A DNA stretch of 64,000 nucleotides from Mesorhizobium sp. M7A.F.Ca.US.006.01.1.1 (GCF_003997935.1 NZ_RZQL01000002.1:1-64000); one strand, 5' to 3'; positions 47,902-57,072 are shown, numbered from the stretch's first letter. Program-made: numbers and translations. The notes: a model not told the origin generated them from the sequence alone.

Positions 47902-50445
47902 ATGTTCCAGTCCTGGACCTCTCCGCTACTGCGGCGCAACGAACCGGTTCTCATCGCGGTGCTGCTGGTCGCCATCGCCGTCTTCGGCTGGATCGATCCG
48001 CGTTTTCTGTCGACCGGCAATCTTGTCAGCATCGCGCAGCAGAGTGCGGTCATCGCCCTCATCTCTTTTGCCATGACGGCCGTGATCATCGCGCGCGGCA
48101 TCGATATTTCCGTCGGCAGCAACCTCGCCTGTTCCGGCATCGCCGCGGGCCTTGCCTATACGGCAACCGGCTCGGCGAGCTTGAGCCTTCTCGCCGCGAT
48201 CGGTGGCGGTGCCGCGATCGGTCTGCTCAATGGAACGCTGATCGGCTTTGCCGGCATCTCCCCCTTCATCGCAACGCTCGCCACCATGGCGTTTGCGCGC
48301 GGCCTGGCGCTCAGTCTCTCCGGCGCATCCAGCATCGCGGTCGCCGATCCGGTCCTGCTTTTCGCGGGACGCGAGACGATCGGCCTGCTGCCGGTCTCCG
48401 TCATCATCGCCGCCATCTGCTTGGGCCTCTGGTGGTTCGTGCTCAATCGCACGGTGTACGGGCGCTGGATCTATGCGATCGGCGGCAATGCGGGAGCAGC
48501 GCGGGCCTCTCTGGTTCCGGTCGACCTCGTGCGCATCTCCGTCTACCTGATTGCCGGTGCGACAGCCGGGCTCGGCGCGATCCTCACCATCGGCCGCCTT
48601 GGTTCGGCACAGCCGCTTGCCGGCACCGGCCTTGAATTTACAGCCATTACAGCCGCGATCATCGGCGGCACGAAACTGTCCGGCGGCCAGGGCTCGATCT
48701 GGGGAACGGCGATCGGGGCGCTGCTGCTGGGCGTCATCAACACCGGCCTGTCCTTCCTGCAGGTGCCGCAGATCCTGATCTATTTCGTGACCGCGAGCCT
48801 CATTCTGGTGGCCGTTCTCACCAGCCAGCCGGAGAGTGTCGCCGCCCTGTTCAAGGCCGGCGGCCGCAAGTCCAGCCCGTCGCCCCGCAGCACCGCCGCA
48901 ACATCGGTCGGCAAACACAGAATCGCCTTGCGCGGGCTTGGCAAGTCTTTTCCGGGCGTCAAGGCGCTCGACGGTGTCAGCTTTGCCGTCTCGGCCGGCG
49001 AGGTGGTGGGACTTGCCGGCGAGAACGGGGCCGGGAAATCGACGCTGGTGAAGTGCATTTCCGGTCTGCATCGCCCGGACGAGGGTGAGATCGTCATCGA
49101 CGGCAACGCAGTCCAGTTCCACTCCCCCAGCGACGCCAAGGGCATCAGCGTCATCCATCAGCATTTCAGCCTTTCGCCGGACCTGACGGTGGCGGAGAAT
49201 CTCTTCATCGGCCGCGAACCGCACACCCGCCTGGGATTTCTCGACCGGGCCCGGATGCGGCGTGATGCGAAAACCATCATGGACGAGCTGTCGCTCGATA
49301 TCGACATTGGCGCTGAGCTGCGAACGCTTTCCGTCGGGCACCGGCAGATGGTGGAAATTGCCCGTGCCGTTCTGTCCGATGCCTGGTTCTTCATCATGGA
49401 CGAGCCGACCAGCGCGCTCTCCAACCGCGAGCGCGACCAGCTCTACGACCTGATCGACAGGCTGAGAGCTCGCGGCGCCGGCATCCTCTACATCTCGCAC
49501 AAGATGGAAGAGATCTTCAGCCAGTGCGACCGCGTCGTCGTTCTGCGTGACGGACGCTTCATCGGCGAGCGCCAGACCCGCCAGACCAACGAGGCCGAGA
49601 TCGTCTCCATGATGGTCGGGCGCGATGTCGGCGACATCTTCCCCTATCTCGAAGCGCAAGTCGGCGAAACCGCGATCGAGATCAGCAACATCTCCGATGG
49701 CAAACTCTTGAAGTCGGCCACGCTCAGCGTGTGCAGGGGCGAAATCGTCGCGCTCGCCGGCCTGATGGGCAGCGGCCGCTCCGAAGTGCTCAGGTTGATT
49801 GCCGGCCTCGAACCCATGCATGGCGGCACGCTCAGAATTTTCGGCGGGCAGCAGACCGGCGGCGACACCAAGGCCGCCAATCGCGCCGGCATCGTCTACA
49901 TACCGGAAGATCGGCACCTGGAAGGCTTCGTCGGCACGATGTCGATCAGGGATAACCTGTCCCTCGCCTGGATTCGCGACAACAGTCACTTCGGCCTGCT
50001 GAGACCTCGCCGCATCCTGGCTCTCGCGCGCGATCTCATCGGCTCACTTGGCGTGCGGCCGGCCCAGCCCGACAAGATGACCATCGAGCTTTCGGGCGGC
50101 AATCAACAGAAGGTCGTCATCGGCAAATGGCTTGCCACCAAGCCGAAGATCATCCTGCTCGACGAGCCGACACGCGGCGTCGACGTCGGCGCAAAGTCCG
50201 AACTCCATCACCTGATCGCAAGATTGAAGGCCGAAGGCGCGGCGATCCTCATGGTGTCGAGCGAGTTGCCCGAGGTCCTCGGCGTGGCCGACCGCATCGT
50301 CGTCATGCGCGAAGGCCACTCTGTCGGCACGCTGGCGCGTGGGGCAACGGAAGAAGACGTGATGACGCTGGCCTTCGGTGATCGCACGATCACACCACCA
50401 GCCTGCGCACCCCGGCCAGCATCCAACCTTGCACCATGCCTGTAA
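47902..50445 (+). CDS. Natural fusion of CUT2 permease and double ABC ATPase
   Basis: One 847-residue frame joins two transporter subunits normally made separately. Residues about 1-315 are an RbsC-type permease (MTAVIIARGIDISVGSNLACSG, GGTKLSGGQGSIWGT). A linker rich in Ser, Pro and Arg (about 316-338) follows. Residues about 339-847 are an RbsA-type protein with two ABC domains: GENGAGKSTLVK, DEPTSAL; then LAGLMGSGRSE, LSGGNQQKVV, LLDEPTRGVDVGAKSE. All motifs are intact and no stop or frameshift separates the halves. The N-terminus has RBS AAGAGG. A separate permease is encoded at 51490-52464. Confidence 0.92.
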   Translation: MFQSWTSPLLRRNEPVLIAVLLVAIAVFGWIDPRFLSTGNLVSIAQQSAVIALISFAMTAVIIARGIDISVGSNLACSGIAAGLAYTATGSASLSLLAAIGGGAAIGLLNGTLIGFAGISPFIATLATMAFARGLALSLSGASSIAVADPVLLFAGRETIGLLPVSVIIAAICLGLWWFVLNRTVYGRWIYAIGGNAGAARASLVPVDLVRISVYLIAGATAGLGAILTIGRLGSAQPLAGTGLEFTAITAAIIGGTKLSGGQGSIWGTAIGALLLGVINTGLSFLQVPQILIYFVTASLILVAVLTSQPESVAALFKAGGRKSSPSPRSTAATSVGKHRIALRGLGKSFPGVKALDGVSFAVSAGEVVGLAGENGAGKSTLVKCISGLHRPDEGEIVIDGNAVQFHSPSDAKGISVIHQHFSLSPDLTVAENLFIGREPHTRLGFLDRARMRRDAKTIMDELSLDIDIGAELRTLSVGHRQMVEIARAVLSDAWFFIMDEPTSALSNRERDQLYDLIDRLRARGAGILYISHKMEEIFSQCDRVVVLRDGRFIGERQTRQTNEAEIVSMMVGRDVGDIFPYLEAQVGETAIEISNISDGKLLKSATLSVCRGEIVALAGLMGSGRSEVLRLIAGLEPMHGGTLRIFGGQQTGGDTKAANRAGIVYIPEDRHLEGFVGTMSIRDNLSLAWIRDNSHFGLLRPRRILALARDLIGSLGVRPAQPDKMTIELSGGNQQKVVIGKWLATKPKIILLDEPTRGVDVGAKSELHHLIARLKAEGAAILMVSSELPEVLGVADRIVVMREGHSVGTLARGATEEDVMTLAFGDRTITPPACAPRPASNLAPCL

Positions 50446-50456
50446 GGAGAAACTCT

Positions 50457-51476
50457 TTGAGCAAGTTGAAGATCGCCATCGTCGGTGCCGGCTACATGGG
50501 CCTCCTGCATGCGCAGGTGGTTGCCGCCAGCCCTGTCGCGGAACTGTCGGCATTCGTTGATCCGAACGCTGCCTCGGGAAGCCAGGCCGCGTCCGATTTC
50601 GGCGTCCGGCATTTTACCGATGCCGCAGCCGCGCTGACTGCCAATGCCGCCGACGCCTACATCGTGGCGGCACCCGACACGCTGCATGAAGACGTCTGCC
50701 GCACGCTGCTCGATGCCGGCAAGCCGGTGCTGCTCGAAAAACCGATGGCTCATGATCTATCCGCTGCCAAGGCGATTGCGAAAGCAGCGGAGAGAAACGG
50801 CGCGCGTCTGTTGGTCGGCCACATCCTGCGGTTCGACCCGCGCTATTGCGAGGCCGCGGCAGCGGTGAAATCCGGGCGGATCGGCGAGCCGATCCACGGC
50901 AGCAGCGGCCGTTTCACCAATCGCGAAGTCGGTCTTCGCATGAACGGAAACTCGAGCGTCTGCTTTTACCTCGGCGTGCATGACGTGGATGCGCTGCAAT
51001 GGATCTCGGGTTCGGACATCATCGCCGTCTACTCCCGCCCGGTCGCCAAGCTCATGCCTTCGCTCGGGGTTCGATCCGAAGACGCGATCTTCTCCACCGT
51101 CGAGCTGTCGAACGGAATGAGCGGACAGCTCTACTTCGGCTGGACGCTGCCACCGACCGTTCCGACCGGCATCTGGGCACGCACGGAAATTATCGGCACC
51201 GAAGGCATGATCGACCTCGACGTGCGCGACCACGGTCTACGCATCCTGTCGCGTGGACAGTGGTCGCAACCCGACGCCCTGCACTGGCCAACCGTCAATG
51301 GCCGTATCACCGGGGATCTCTTCGAGGAGGTCCACCATTTCATTTCGGCGGTTCGCGACGACACCGCTTTCGTGATGCCGCTCGACGACGCCCTGCGCGC
51401 CGTCGCCGTCAACGATGCAATCCTGCGCAGCGTCAAATCAGGCCTGCGCGAACCGGTCGAAGCCTGGCACATCTAA
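50457..51476 (+). CDS. Gfo/Idh/MocA family NAD(P)-dependent oxidoreductase
   Basis: A 339-residue sugar- or polyol-dehydrogenase-type protein. The N-terminal Rossmann motif is KLKIAIVGAGYMGLLHAQVV, the family motif EKPMAHDLSAAKAI lies near residue 98 (Lys of the EKP motif), and the C-terminal half is the Gfo/Idh beta-sheet domain (FYLGVHDVDALQWI). I chose TTG at 50457 because AGGAGA lies 7 bases upstream. An ATG at 50436 overlaps the fusion gene. It probably oxidises or epimerises the imported compound. Confidence 0.87.
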   Translation: MSKLKIAIVGAGYMGLLHAQVVAASPVAELSAFVDPNAASGSQAASDFGVRHFTDAAAALTANAADAYIVAAPDTLHEDVCRTLLDAGKPVLLEKPMAHDLSAAKAIAKAAERNGARLLVGHILRFDPRYCEAAAAVKSGRIGEPIHGSSGRFTNREVGLRMNGNSSVCFYLGVHDVDALQWISGSDIIAVYSRPVAKLMPSLGVRSEDAIFSTVELSNGMSGQLYFGWTLPPTVPTGIWARTEIIGTEGMIDLDVRDHGLRILSRGQWSQPDALHWPTVNGRITGDLFEEVHHFISAVRDDTAFVMPLDDALRAVAVNDAILRSVKSGLREPVEAWHI

Positions 51477-51489
51477 TGAGAGAATCCTC

Positions 51490-52464
51490 ATGACCCGCCA
51501 ACAGAACATCTGGTGCAGGCGCTTTCTCGATCTCTCGCCGTTGATCCTGCTGGTCATCCTGCTGGCGATCTTCGCGCTCATCGACGCCCGCATCGTTTCA
51601 ACCGCCAGCCTCATCAACATCGTCGCTCAGGCGACCCCGATCGCTATCCTGGCGCTTGGCGCGCTGATCGTTCTGTTGACGGCAGGCATCGACCTGTCCG
51701 CCGGCGTCGGCGTCGCCTTCTGTGCCGTCTTCGTCGCCAGCCTGATCGACGGCGGCGCCAGCCTGCCGCTTGCCTTGCTCGTCGGCTTTGCCGTGATGGT
51801 GGTGATCGGCCTCGCGAACGGCGCCGTTATCGCACTGTTGAAGATACCGCCCTTCGTGACGACACTGGCCACAATGGTCGCGCTGCAGGGCGCAACGCTT
51901 GCCGTTGCCTCCAAAGGCGTCCTGATGCTGAAGGATCCGACGCTTCGCGCGGTCGGCATCGAGCGGAGCTTCGGCATTCCCAATGTCATCTTCGCAACGC
52001 TGCTGATCGTCGCCGTAGCAGCAATCCTGATGCGGCACAGCCGTTTCGGGCTGCGTACCTATGCGCTCGGGTCGGATGCCGGGGCCGCGGAACTTGCCGG
52101 TATCCCGGTGACGAAACACACGATCCTCGTCTATTGCGCCTCCAGTATCTTCGTCTTCCTGACGGCTGTGATCATGATCAGCCGGGTGCCTGTCGTGACG
52201 CCCAATATCGGCGGTACCTCGCTGCTTCTGGACGCGATCGCCGCTGCCGTGCTTGGCGGCACCAGTATTTTCGGCGCACGGGGAACGGTGTGGGGCGCGG
52301 TCGTCGGCGCCCTGATCGTCAGCCTGCTGACGACCGCGCTTCGGGTGTTCGGCACGGATCCCTCCAGCCTCGAACTCTACAAGGGGGCAATCATCATGGT
52401 CGCGCTGCTCGCCGATTCCGGCATGACCTACGCCAAGGCCCGGCTTGTCGAGGCAGCACGATGA
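51490..52464 (+). CDS. CUT2 ABC transporter permease (RbsC-like)
   Basis: A 324-residue inner-membrane permease from ATG 51490. It shows LIVLLTAGIDLSAGVGVAFC (about residue 60) and AVLGGTSIFGARGTVWGAVVGAL (about residue 262), the CUT2 signatures. It would pair with the permease half of the 847-residue fusion to form an asymmetric channel. Its stop overlaps the start of the creatininase-family gene by 4 bases. Confidence 0.9.
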   Translation: MTRQQNIWCRRFLDLSPLILLVILLAIFALIDARIVSTASLINIVAQATPIAILALGALIVLLTAGIDLSAGVGVAFCAVFVASLIDGGASLPLALLVGFAVMVVIGLANGAVIALLKIPPFVTTLATMVALQGATLAVASKGVLMLKDPTLRAVGIERSFGIPNVIFATLLIVAVAAILMRHSRFGLRTYALGSDAGAAELAGIPVTKHTILVYCASSIFVFLTAVIMISRVPVVTPNIGGTSLLLDAIAAAVLGGTSIFGARGTVWGAVVGALIVSLLTTALRVFGTDPSSLELYKGAIIMVALLADSGMTYAKARLVEAAR

Positions 52465-53267
52465 GCGAGCCAGCTCCGGCCTTGCCGATCCCGCCTGGGT
52501 CCAGCTTTGCGCTGATGACCTCGCCGGATACGGAAAGACACGCGACAGCCGGCGTGCATAAACCCGTCGTCATTCTGCCGCTCGGCGCTGTCGAGCAACA
52601 TGGCCCGCATCTGCCGCTCGGCGTCGATTGCTGGCTTGCGGAAGCGGTTGCGCTCGCCGCGGCGGAAGGACAGGCCTCCATCCGTGTCGCCGAACCTTTC
52701 GCCTATGGCTCGTCCGAGCATCATCGTTCCTTCTCCGGCACGATGAGCCTCAGCCCGCAGACCTTCATCGCCATTCTGGTCGATCTCTGCACCTGCCTTG
52801 CCGAAGACGGCTTCCTGCCGGTCATGCTGAACGGTCATGGTGGAAACCGCGCCGCGATCCAAGTGGCGATCACCACCCTTGGCCAGCGTGGCATCGTCAC
52901 CGCGGGTTTCTCATATTTCGATCTCATCGCCGACATAGCGGCGGAGGCCCTGCCCGATGCCGCCACGGGCACCGGTCACGCTTGCGCGCTTGAAACGTCG
53001 TTGATGATGCATGTGCTTGGCGACAGCGTTCGCCGCGATCTCATCCCGCCAGGCGGCACCCCGCCATCCTGGCCGGATCCTCACCTCTACGCCGCCCCGG
53101 CCGTCACCGTCTGGCGCCGTTTCGAAGCCATCCGCGACAACGGCGTCATCGGCACGCCATCGCAGGCGAGCGCGGAGGCCGGCAGCAGACTTTTCATCGC
53201 AGCCGTGGAACGCAGCCGCGCCGCCATTTTGAACATCCAATCCGAATTCGGCCAAAGGAACGCATGA
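52461..53267 (+). CDS. Creatininase family amidohydrolase
   Basis: A 268-residue metal-dependent hydrolase of the creatininase/MftE/ArfB group. The ligand motif LPLGAVEQHGPHLPLGVDCWLAE (Glu, His, Asp; about residues 39-61) is complete, and EHHRSFSGTMSLS and NGHGGNRAAIQ also fit. The family hydrolyses cyclic or linear amide bonds (creatinine, formamide of flavin precursors, mycofactocin peptide). Here it may open a lactam or cleave an amide of the imported substrate. It overlaps the permease and the aldehyde dehydrogenase genes by 4 bases each, so it is firmly part of the operon. Confidence 0.9.
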   Translation: MSEPAPALPIPPGSSFALMTSPDTERHATAGVHKPVVILPLGAVEQHGPHLPLGVDCWLAEAVALAAAEGQASIRVAEPFAYGSSEHHRSFSGTMSLSPQTFIAILVDLCTCLAEDGFLPVMLNGHGGNRAAIQVAITTLGQRGIVTAGFSYFDLIADIAAEALPDAATGTGHACALETSLMMHVLGDSVRRDLIPPGGTPPSWPDPHLYAAPAVTVWRRFEAIRDNGVIGTPSQASAEAGSRLFIAAVERSRAAILNIQSEFGQRNA

Positions 53268-54793
53268 TGACAGTCCATTTCAAATCTTCTCTCGAAGGCC
53301 CCAACCTGCGCGGCATGGCGATCGTCTCGGAGCCCGAAGCAGCCGCCCGAATCGGCATCAACCGCATCGGCGGCGAGTGGATTGCCGGCAGCTCGGGCAA
53401 ATTCCTGAAAATCGACAGTCCTTCGACGGGCGAGCATCTCGGCTATCTCTCCCTTTCCACCCGCGCCGATGTCGGTCGCGCGGTGAAAGCCGCCGAAGAC
53501 GCACGCGAGACCATGCGCAAGATGGGAACCTTCGCGCGCGCTCAGCTGTGCATGCGCATCGCCGACGCGATCGACAGGCGCGCCGAGGAGCTTGCGCGCC
53601 TGCTTTGCCTGGAACAGGGCAAGCCCTTCCACAGCGAGGCAAAGGCCGAAGCGTCGGCGGCAGCTCTCGGTTTCCGCAATGCGGCAGAGCAGATGAAGTG
53701 GCTGGAGACGGCGGCGTTTCCGCTTGCCGATGCCAACAAGCGCGCCTTCAGCTTCCTGCAGCCGAAGGGCGTCTTTGCCATCATCACGCCCTGGAATTTC
53801 CCGCTCGCCCTGCCCTGCCTCTATTATCTCGGACCGGCCATCGCAACGGGCAACACCGTCGTCTGGGTGCCGGCGCCGACGACGTCGCTGATTGCCACGG
53901 CACTTGTCGAATGCTTCATCGAGGCGGGCCTGCCGGACGGCGTCATCAATCTCGTTCTGGGTGACGGTGCGGAGGTGGGTGACGAGGCGGTCGTTCATCC
54001 GGGCACCCATGCCATCGGCTTCACCGGCAGTTCCGCCACCGGCGCGACGATCGCCCGGCGTGGCGCGGGCAAGCCGCTTCTGCTCGAAATGGGCGGCAAC
54101 GGCCCGACCATCGTGCTGGCCGATGCCGACATCGACATGGCCGCCGCCCAGGTGGGGGCCGGCTGCTTCGCCAATGCCGGGCAGATCTGCACGGCCACCG
54201 AACGCGTGCTGGTGCATAAATCCGTCCATGACCGTTTCATCGAAGGTCTCGTGAAAGCGGCCGCGAAGGTGAAAATGGGCGACCCTTTCGATCCCGCGAC
54301 GACGATGGGCCCGATCAACAATGCGGTGGCCGTCGACAAAGTGCTCAGCCACATCGCGGACGCCCGCGCGCGTGGCGCCGAGATCGTCACCGGCGGCAAT
54401 GTGGCAGCGGGTTTTGCAACCAATCTCTATTTCGAGCCGTCGATCGTCACAGCACTGACCAGGGAAAGCCTGCTCAATGTCGAGGAATCCTTCGGGCCGA
54501 TCGCACCCGTGTTGAGCTTCGAGACCGACGAGGAGGCGATGGAACTTGCCGCGTCCAGCCCCTACGGCCTGTCGGCCGCGGTCTTCACCAGCACCATCAA
54601 GAACGCCTTTGCCTTTGCTGAAAGCCTGAAGGTCGGTATCGTCAACATCAACGAGATGAGCTGCTATTGGGAGCCGCACATCCCTGCCGGCGGCGCCGCC
54701 GGGACGCAGAGCGGCCTCGGTCGCACCGGGGGTCGGCACACGTTGATGGAAATGTGCGACCTGAAGACGATTACCATGGATATCACCCGCTGA
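53264..54793 (+). CDS. NAD(P)-dependent aldehyde dehydrogenase
   Basis: A 509-residue aldehyde dehydrogenase. Motifs are TPWNFPLALPCLYYLGPA (about residue 173), cofactor loop GFTGSSATG, catalytic Glu in LEMGGNGPTIVLADAD, nucleophile Cys in NAGQICTATERV, and the final SGLGRTGGRHTL. The protein has an extra N-terminal stretch of about 30 residues before the usual start of the fold. It is the last gene of the plus-strand operon and overlaps the creatininase-family gene by 4 bases. The substrate is probably an aldehyde produced by the GMC or Gfo/Idh enzymes of the cluster. Confidence 0.9.
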   Translation: MMTVHFKSSLEGPNLRGMAIVSEPEAAARIGINRIGGEWIAGSSGKFLKIDSPSTGEHLGYLSLSTRADVGRAVKAAEDARETMRKMGTFARAQLCMRIADAIDRRAEELARLLCLEQGKPFHSEAKAEASAAALGFRNAAEQMKWLETAAFPLADANKRAFSFLQPKGVFAIITPWNFPLALPCLYYLGPAIATGNTVVWVPAPTTSLIATALVECFIEAGLPDGVINLVLGDGAEVGDEAVVHPGTHAIGFTGSSATGATIARRGAGKPLLLEMGGNGPTIVLADADIDMAAAQVGAGCFANAGQICTATERVLVHKSVHDRFIEGLVKAAAKVKMGDPFDPATTMGPINNAVAVDKVLSHIADARARGAEIVTGGNVAAGFATNLYFEPSIVTALTRESLLNVEESFGPIAPVLSFETDEEAMELAASSPYGLSAAVFTSTIKNAFAFAESLKVGIVNINEMSCYWEPHIPAGGAAGTQSGLGRTGGRHTLMEMCDLKTITMDITR

Positions 54794-54830
54794 CATCCAC
54801 GGCCCGCGCGGGCCTGTCCTCGCGAGTGGT

Positions 54831-55295
54831 TTACTCGCGAGGCAGCACTCTCAGGATGGCTTCCACCTCGACCGTCATGCCGTTCGGCAGCGAGTCCATG
54901 CCGACAGCTGAACGGGAATGCCGGCCCTTGTCGCCGAGGACGGCGACGAAGATGTCCGAGCAGCCGTTGATGACCTTGGGATGATCGGCGAAGTCGGGCA
55001 CCGCATTGACCATGCCGAGCACCTTGATCACCTCGACCCTGTTGAGATCGCCGACGATACGGGCCGCGACACCGAGAAGCTGCAGGCCGACGAGCCGTGC
55101 ATGCTCGTAGGCATCTTCCCAGGTCACGTCCCTGCCGACCTTGCCGGTGTACCATGTGCCATCCGGACGGCTCGGTCCCTGCCCTGCGAGAAAAAGCAGG
55201 TCGTCGCACATCTTGGCCGGAATGTAGTTGCCGGCAGGAATGGGTGTCGGCGGCAAGGTGAGTCCCAGATCCTTTAGCCGCTGGTAAGCCTCCAT
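54831..55295 (-). CDS. RidA family enamine/imine deaminase (Arg retained)
   Basis: A 154-residue Rid-family protein, with the extended N-terminus of the RutC-like group (MEAYQRLKDLGLTLPP). Core motifs are DLLFLAGQGPSRPDG, VGLQLLGVAARIVGDLNRVEVIKVLG and HSRSAVGMDSLPNGMTVEVEAI, where the Arg expected to bind the substrate carboxylate is kept. It thus may hydrolyse the enamine released by the PLP dehydratase of this cluster. It lies 23 bases behind the GMC oxidoreductase on the same strand and ends 37 bases from the convergent aldehyde dehydrogenase. Confidence 0.85.
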   Translation of the reverse strand: MEAYQRLKDLGLTLPPTPIPAGNYIPAKMCDDLLFLAGQGPSRPDGTWYTGKVGRDVTWEDAYEHARLVGLQLLGVAARIVGDLNRVEVIKVLGMVNAVPDFADHPKVINGCSDIFVAVLGDKGRHSRSAVGMDSLPNGMTVEVEAILRVLPRE

Positions 55296-55318
55296 ATCGT
55301 CTTTCCTCTCTGGGGCTG

Positions 55319-56881
55319 TCAGATGGACCGGCGCAGCCTGTCAGCCATTTTCTCGCCAATCATGATCGAGGTGAGGTTGGTGTTTGCCTGGCAATCGAGC
55401 GGCATGATCGACGCATCGATTACCCGCAATCCTTCAAAACCGTAGACCCGGCATTCCGGATCGACCACGGCCTCGCCGGGCCTCCCCATGCAACAGCCAC
55501 CGATCCCATGCTGTGCGTCGGAAGACTGCGCCAGCAGGAAATTGTCGACCTCTTCGTCGCTTGCCGTTTCGAGCCATGACAAGGGCAGATCGGAATCCCC
55601 CAGCAGAACGCGCTCGGCGATCGCCTGGATCGGCGCCTGCCGGGCAATCTCGCCAAGGTGGCGATAGGCGATACGCATGCGCTGAAGATCCATTGGATCG
55701 TCCAGCATGTTCTCTTCCACGATCGGCTGGTCGAAGGGATTGGCGGAACGCAGCTGCACGGTGCCCCGGCTCTTGGCCTCCATCAGGATCAGATTGACCA
55801 TGGCCTCGCCGAACTGGGCGCTGTCGGACTCCACCCCGATACCGCCATGGTTCATGGCGACGTAGAGAATGTCGTCGCGCTCGGCACCCGGCACGCCGGA
55901 ACTCATCCGCACACAGCAGTTGGTATGCCGCGCGTCGACATCGGTCGCCTTGAATTCCGGCTTCAGCTTCAGTTCGATACGGCAATAAGGATGGTCGAAG
56001 AAACCTTCGCCGACCGGCAGGTCGGCAAGCACCTCGATGTCCTTTCGATTCAAGAGAGCCGCCGGACCGATGCCCGAGCGCTGCAGGATGACCGGAGAGT
56101 GGATGGCGCCGGCCGAGAGGATGACCAGCGGCGCCTCGAATTTGCGAACCTGACCGGCCACGATGGCCAAAACGCCGATCGCTTTCTTGCCATCGAAAAG
56201 CACCTTGTCCACTGTCGCCTGCCCGATGATGGTGAGGTTCGGCCGGTCGCGGGCAGCTTCCAGATAGCCGTCATTGACCGACACGCGCTTGCCGGCTCGA
56301 CTGTTGATCGGATAGGTGCAAGCCCCTTCGGCATCCGGAGCATTGAGATCGTCATGCCAGGGATGGCCGAGAGCCATCGCGCTTTGGCGCATGGCCTTGT
56401 CGACGCTCCCCCAGCTTTCGACAGGCGCGCGGTAGATCGGAATCGGGCCATCGCTGCCGTGAAAATTGGCCGCGATCGGGTCATCCTCCAGGCGGCAGAA
56501 GAAGGGCAGCACGTCGGCTCCCGACCAGCCCTTGCATCCGATTTCCTCCCAGCGATCGAATGCATGGAGCACGCCGCGAATGGCAATCTGCCCATTGACG
56601 GCCGTCGAACCGCCAAGCCCCTTGCCGCGCCAGTAGACCCGGTGTTCCTGCCGCTTCGTGCGACGAGCCATCAGGTCGGGATACATGTATTGTTGCTGAA
56701 AATGATCGGGAAGCAGCAGGTTGAAGGGATTTGGACTCGCCATTTCGGCCGGTTGCTCGCCGCTCCGGTAGTCCGGCCCCGCTTCCAGTAAAAGCACGGT
56801 CGTGGCCGCATCTTCGGTTAGCCGGGCGGCAAGAACAGCCCCGGCTGCGCCGGCTCCGACAACGATGACATCAAAGGGCAT
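55319..56881 (-). CDS. GMC family FAD-dependent oxidoreductase
   Basis: A 520-residue GMC flavoprotein from ATG 56881 with GGGAG upstream. It has FDVIVVGAGAAGAVLAARLT at the N-terminus, GKGLGGSTAVNGQIAIRG (about residues 84-101), GMC signature 2 LSAGAIHSPVILQRSGIGP and a C-terminal HGIGGCCMG...NTNLTSIMIGEKMA. The usual catalytic His region is present as QHGIGG. It oxidises an alcohol group. It forms an operon with the RidA gene, behind an IclR-type operator matching that of the main cluster. Confidence 0.87.
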   Translation of the reverse strand: MPFDVIVVGAGAAGAVLAARLTEDAATTVLLLEAGPDYRSGEQPAEMASPNPFNLLLPDHFQQQYMYPDLMARRTKRQEHRVYWRGKGLGGSTAVNGQIAIRGVLHAFDRWEEIGCKGWSGADVLPFFCRLEDDPIAANFHGSDGPIPIYRAPVESWGSVDKAMRQSAMALGHPWHDDLNAPDAEGACTYPINSRAGKRVSVNDGYLEAARDRPNLTIIGQATVDKVLFDGKKAIGVLAIVAGQVRKFEAPLVILSAGAIHSPVILQRSGIGPAALLNRKDIEVLADLPVGEGFFDHPYCRIELKLKPEFKATDVDARHTNCCVRMSSGVPGAERDDILYVAMNHGGIGVESDSAQFGEAMVNLILMEAKSRGTVQLRSANPFDQPIVEENMLDDPMDLQRMRIAYRHLGEIARQAPIQAIAERVLLGDSDLPLSWLETASDEEVDNFLLAQSSDAQHGIGGCCMGRPGEAVVDPECRVYGFEGLRVIDASIMPLDCQANTNLTSIMIGEKMADRLRRSI

Positions 56882-57038
56882 GCCGCACTCCCTGGATCCG
56901 ACCAATGCACGGCTTACTCGACCGCAACATCATGTTGATTTCATTTGCACGATCATCTTCCGGCATTCAGGCTCGGCGACGGGCGCCGGAACCGACCACC
57001 TTAGCCGCCGTTGCACGACTGCAAGATCATCATGATTT

Positions 57039-57072
57039 GTTTTATATGTAAATATGATTTTGTATATGAACC
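57039..57072 (-). promoter_or_regulatory. Second IclR-type operator GTTTTATAT-N16-ATATGAACC
   Basis: The left arm GTTTTATAT is identical to that at 44539-44547, the 16-base spacing is the same, and the right arm ATATGAACC matches ATATAAAAC at six of nine positions. It lies 158 bases upstream of the GMC start. Nothing else is recognisable in the 406-bp gap 56882-57287. Confidence 0.6.

Noticed and set aside
51513-53267. A 584-codon open frame running through the permease gene into the creatininase-family gene.
   Set aside because: The first half is an out-of-frame reading of the permease, rich in Arg and Ala. The real gene begins at ATG 52461, where the creatininase motifs start and the permease stop overlaps by 4 bases.
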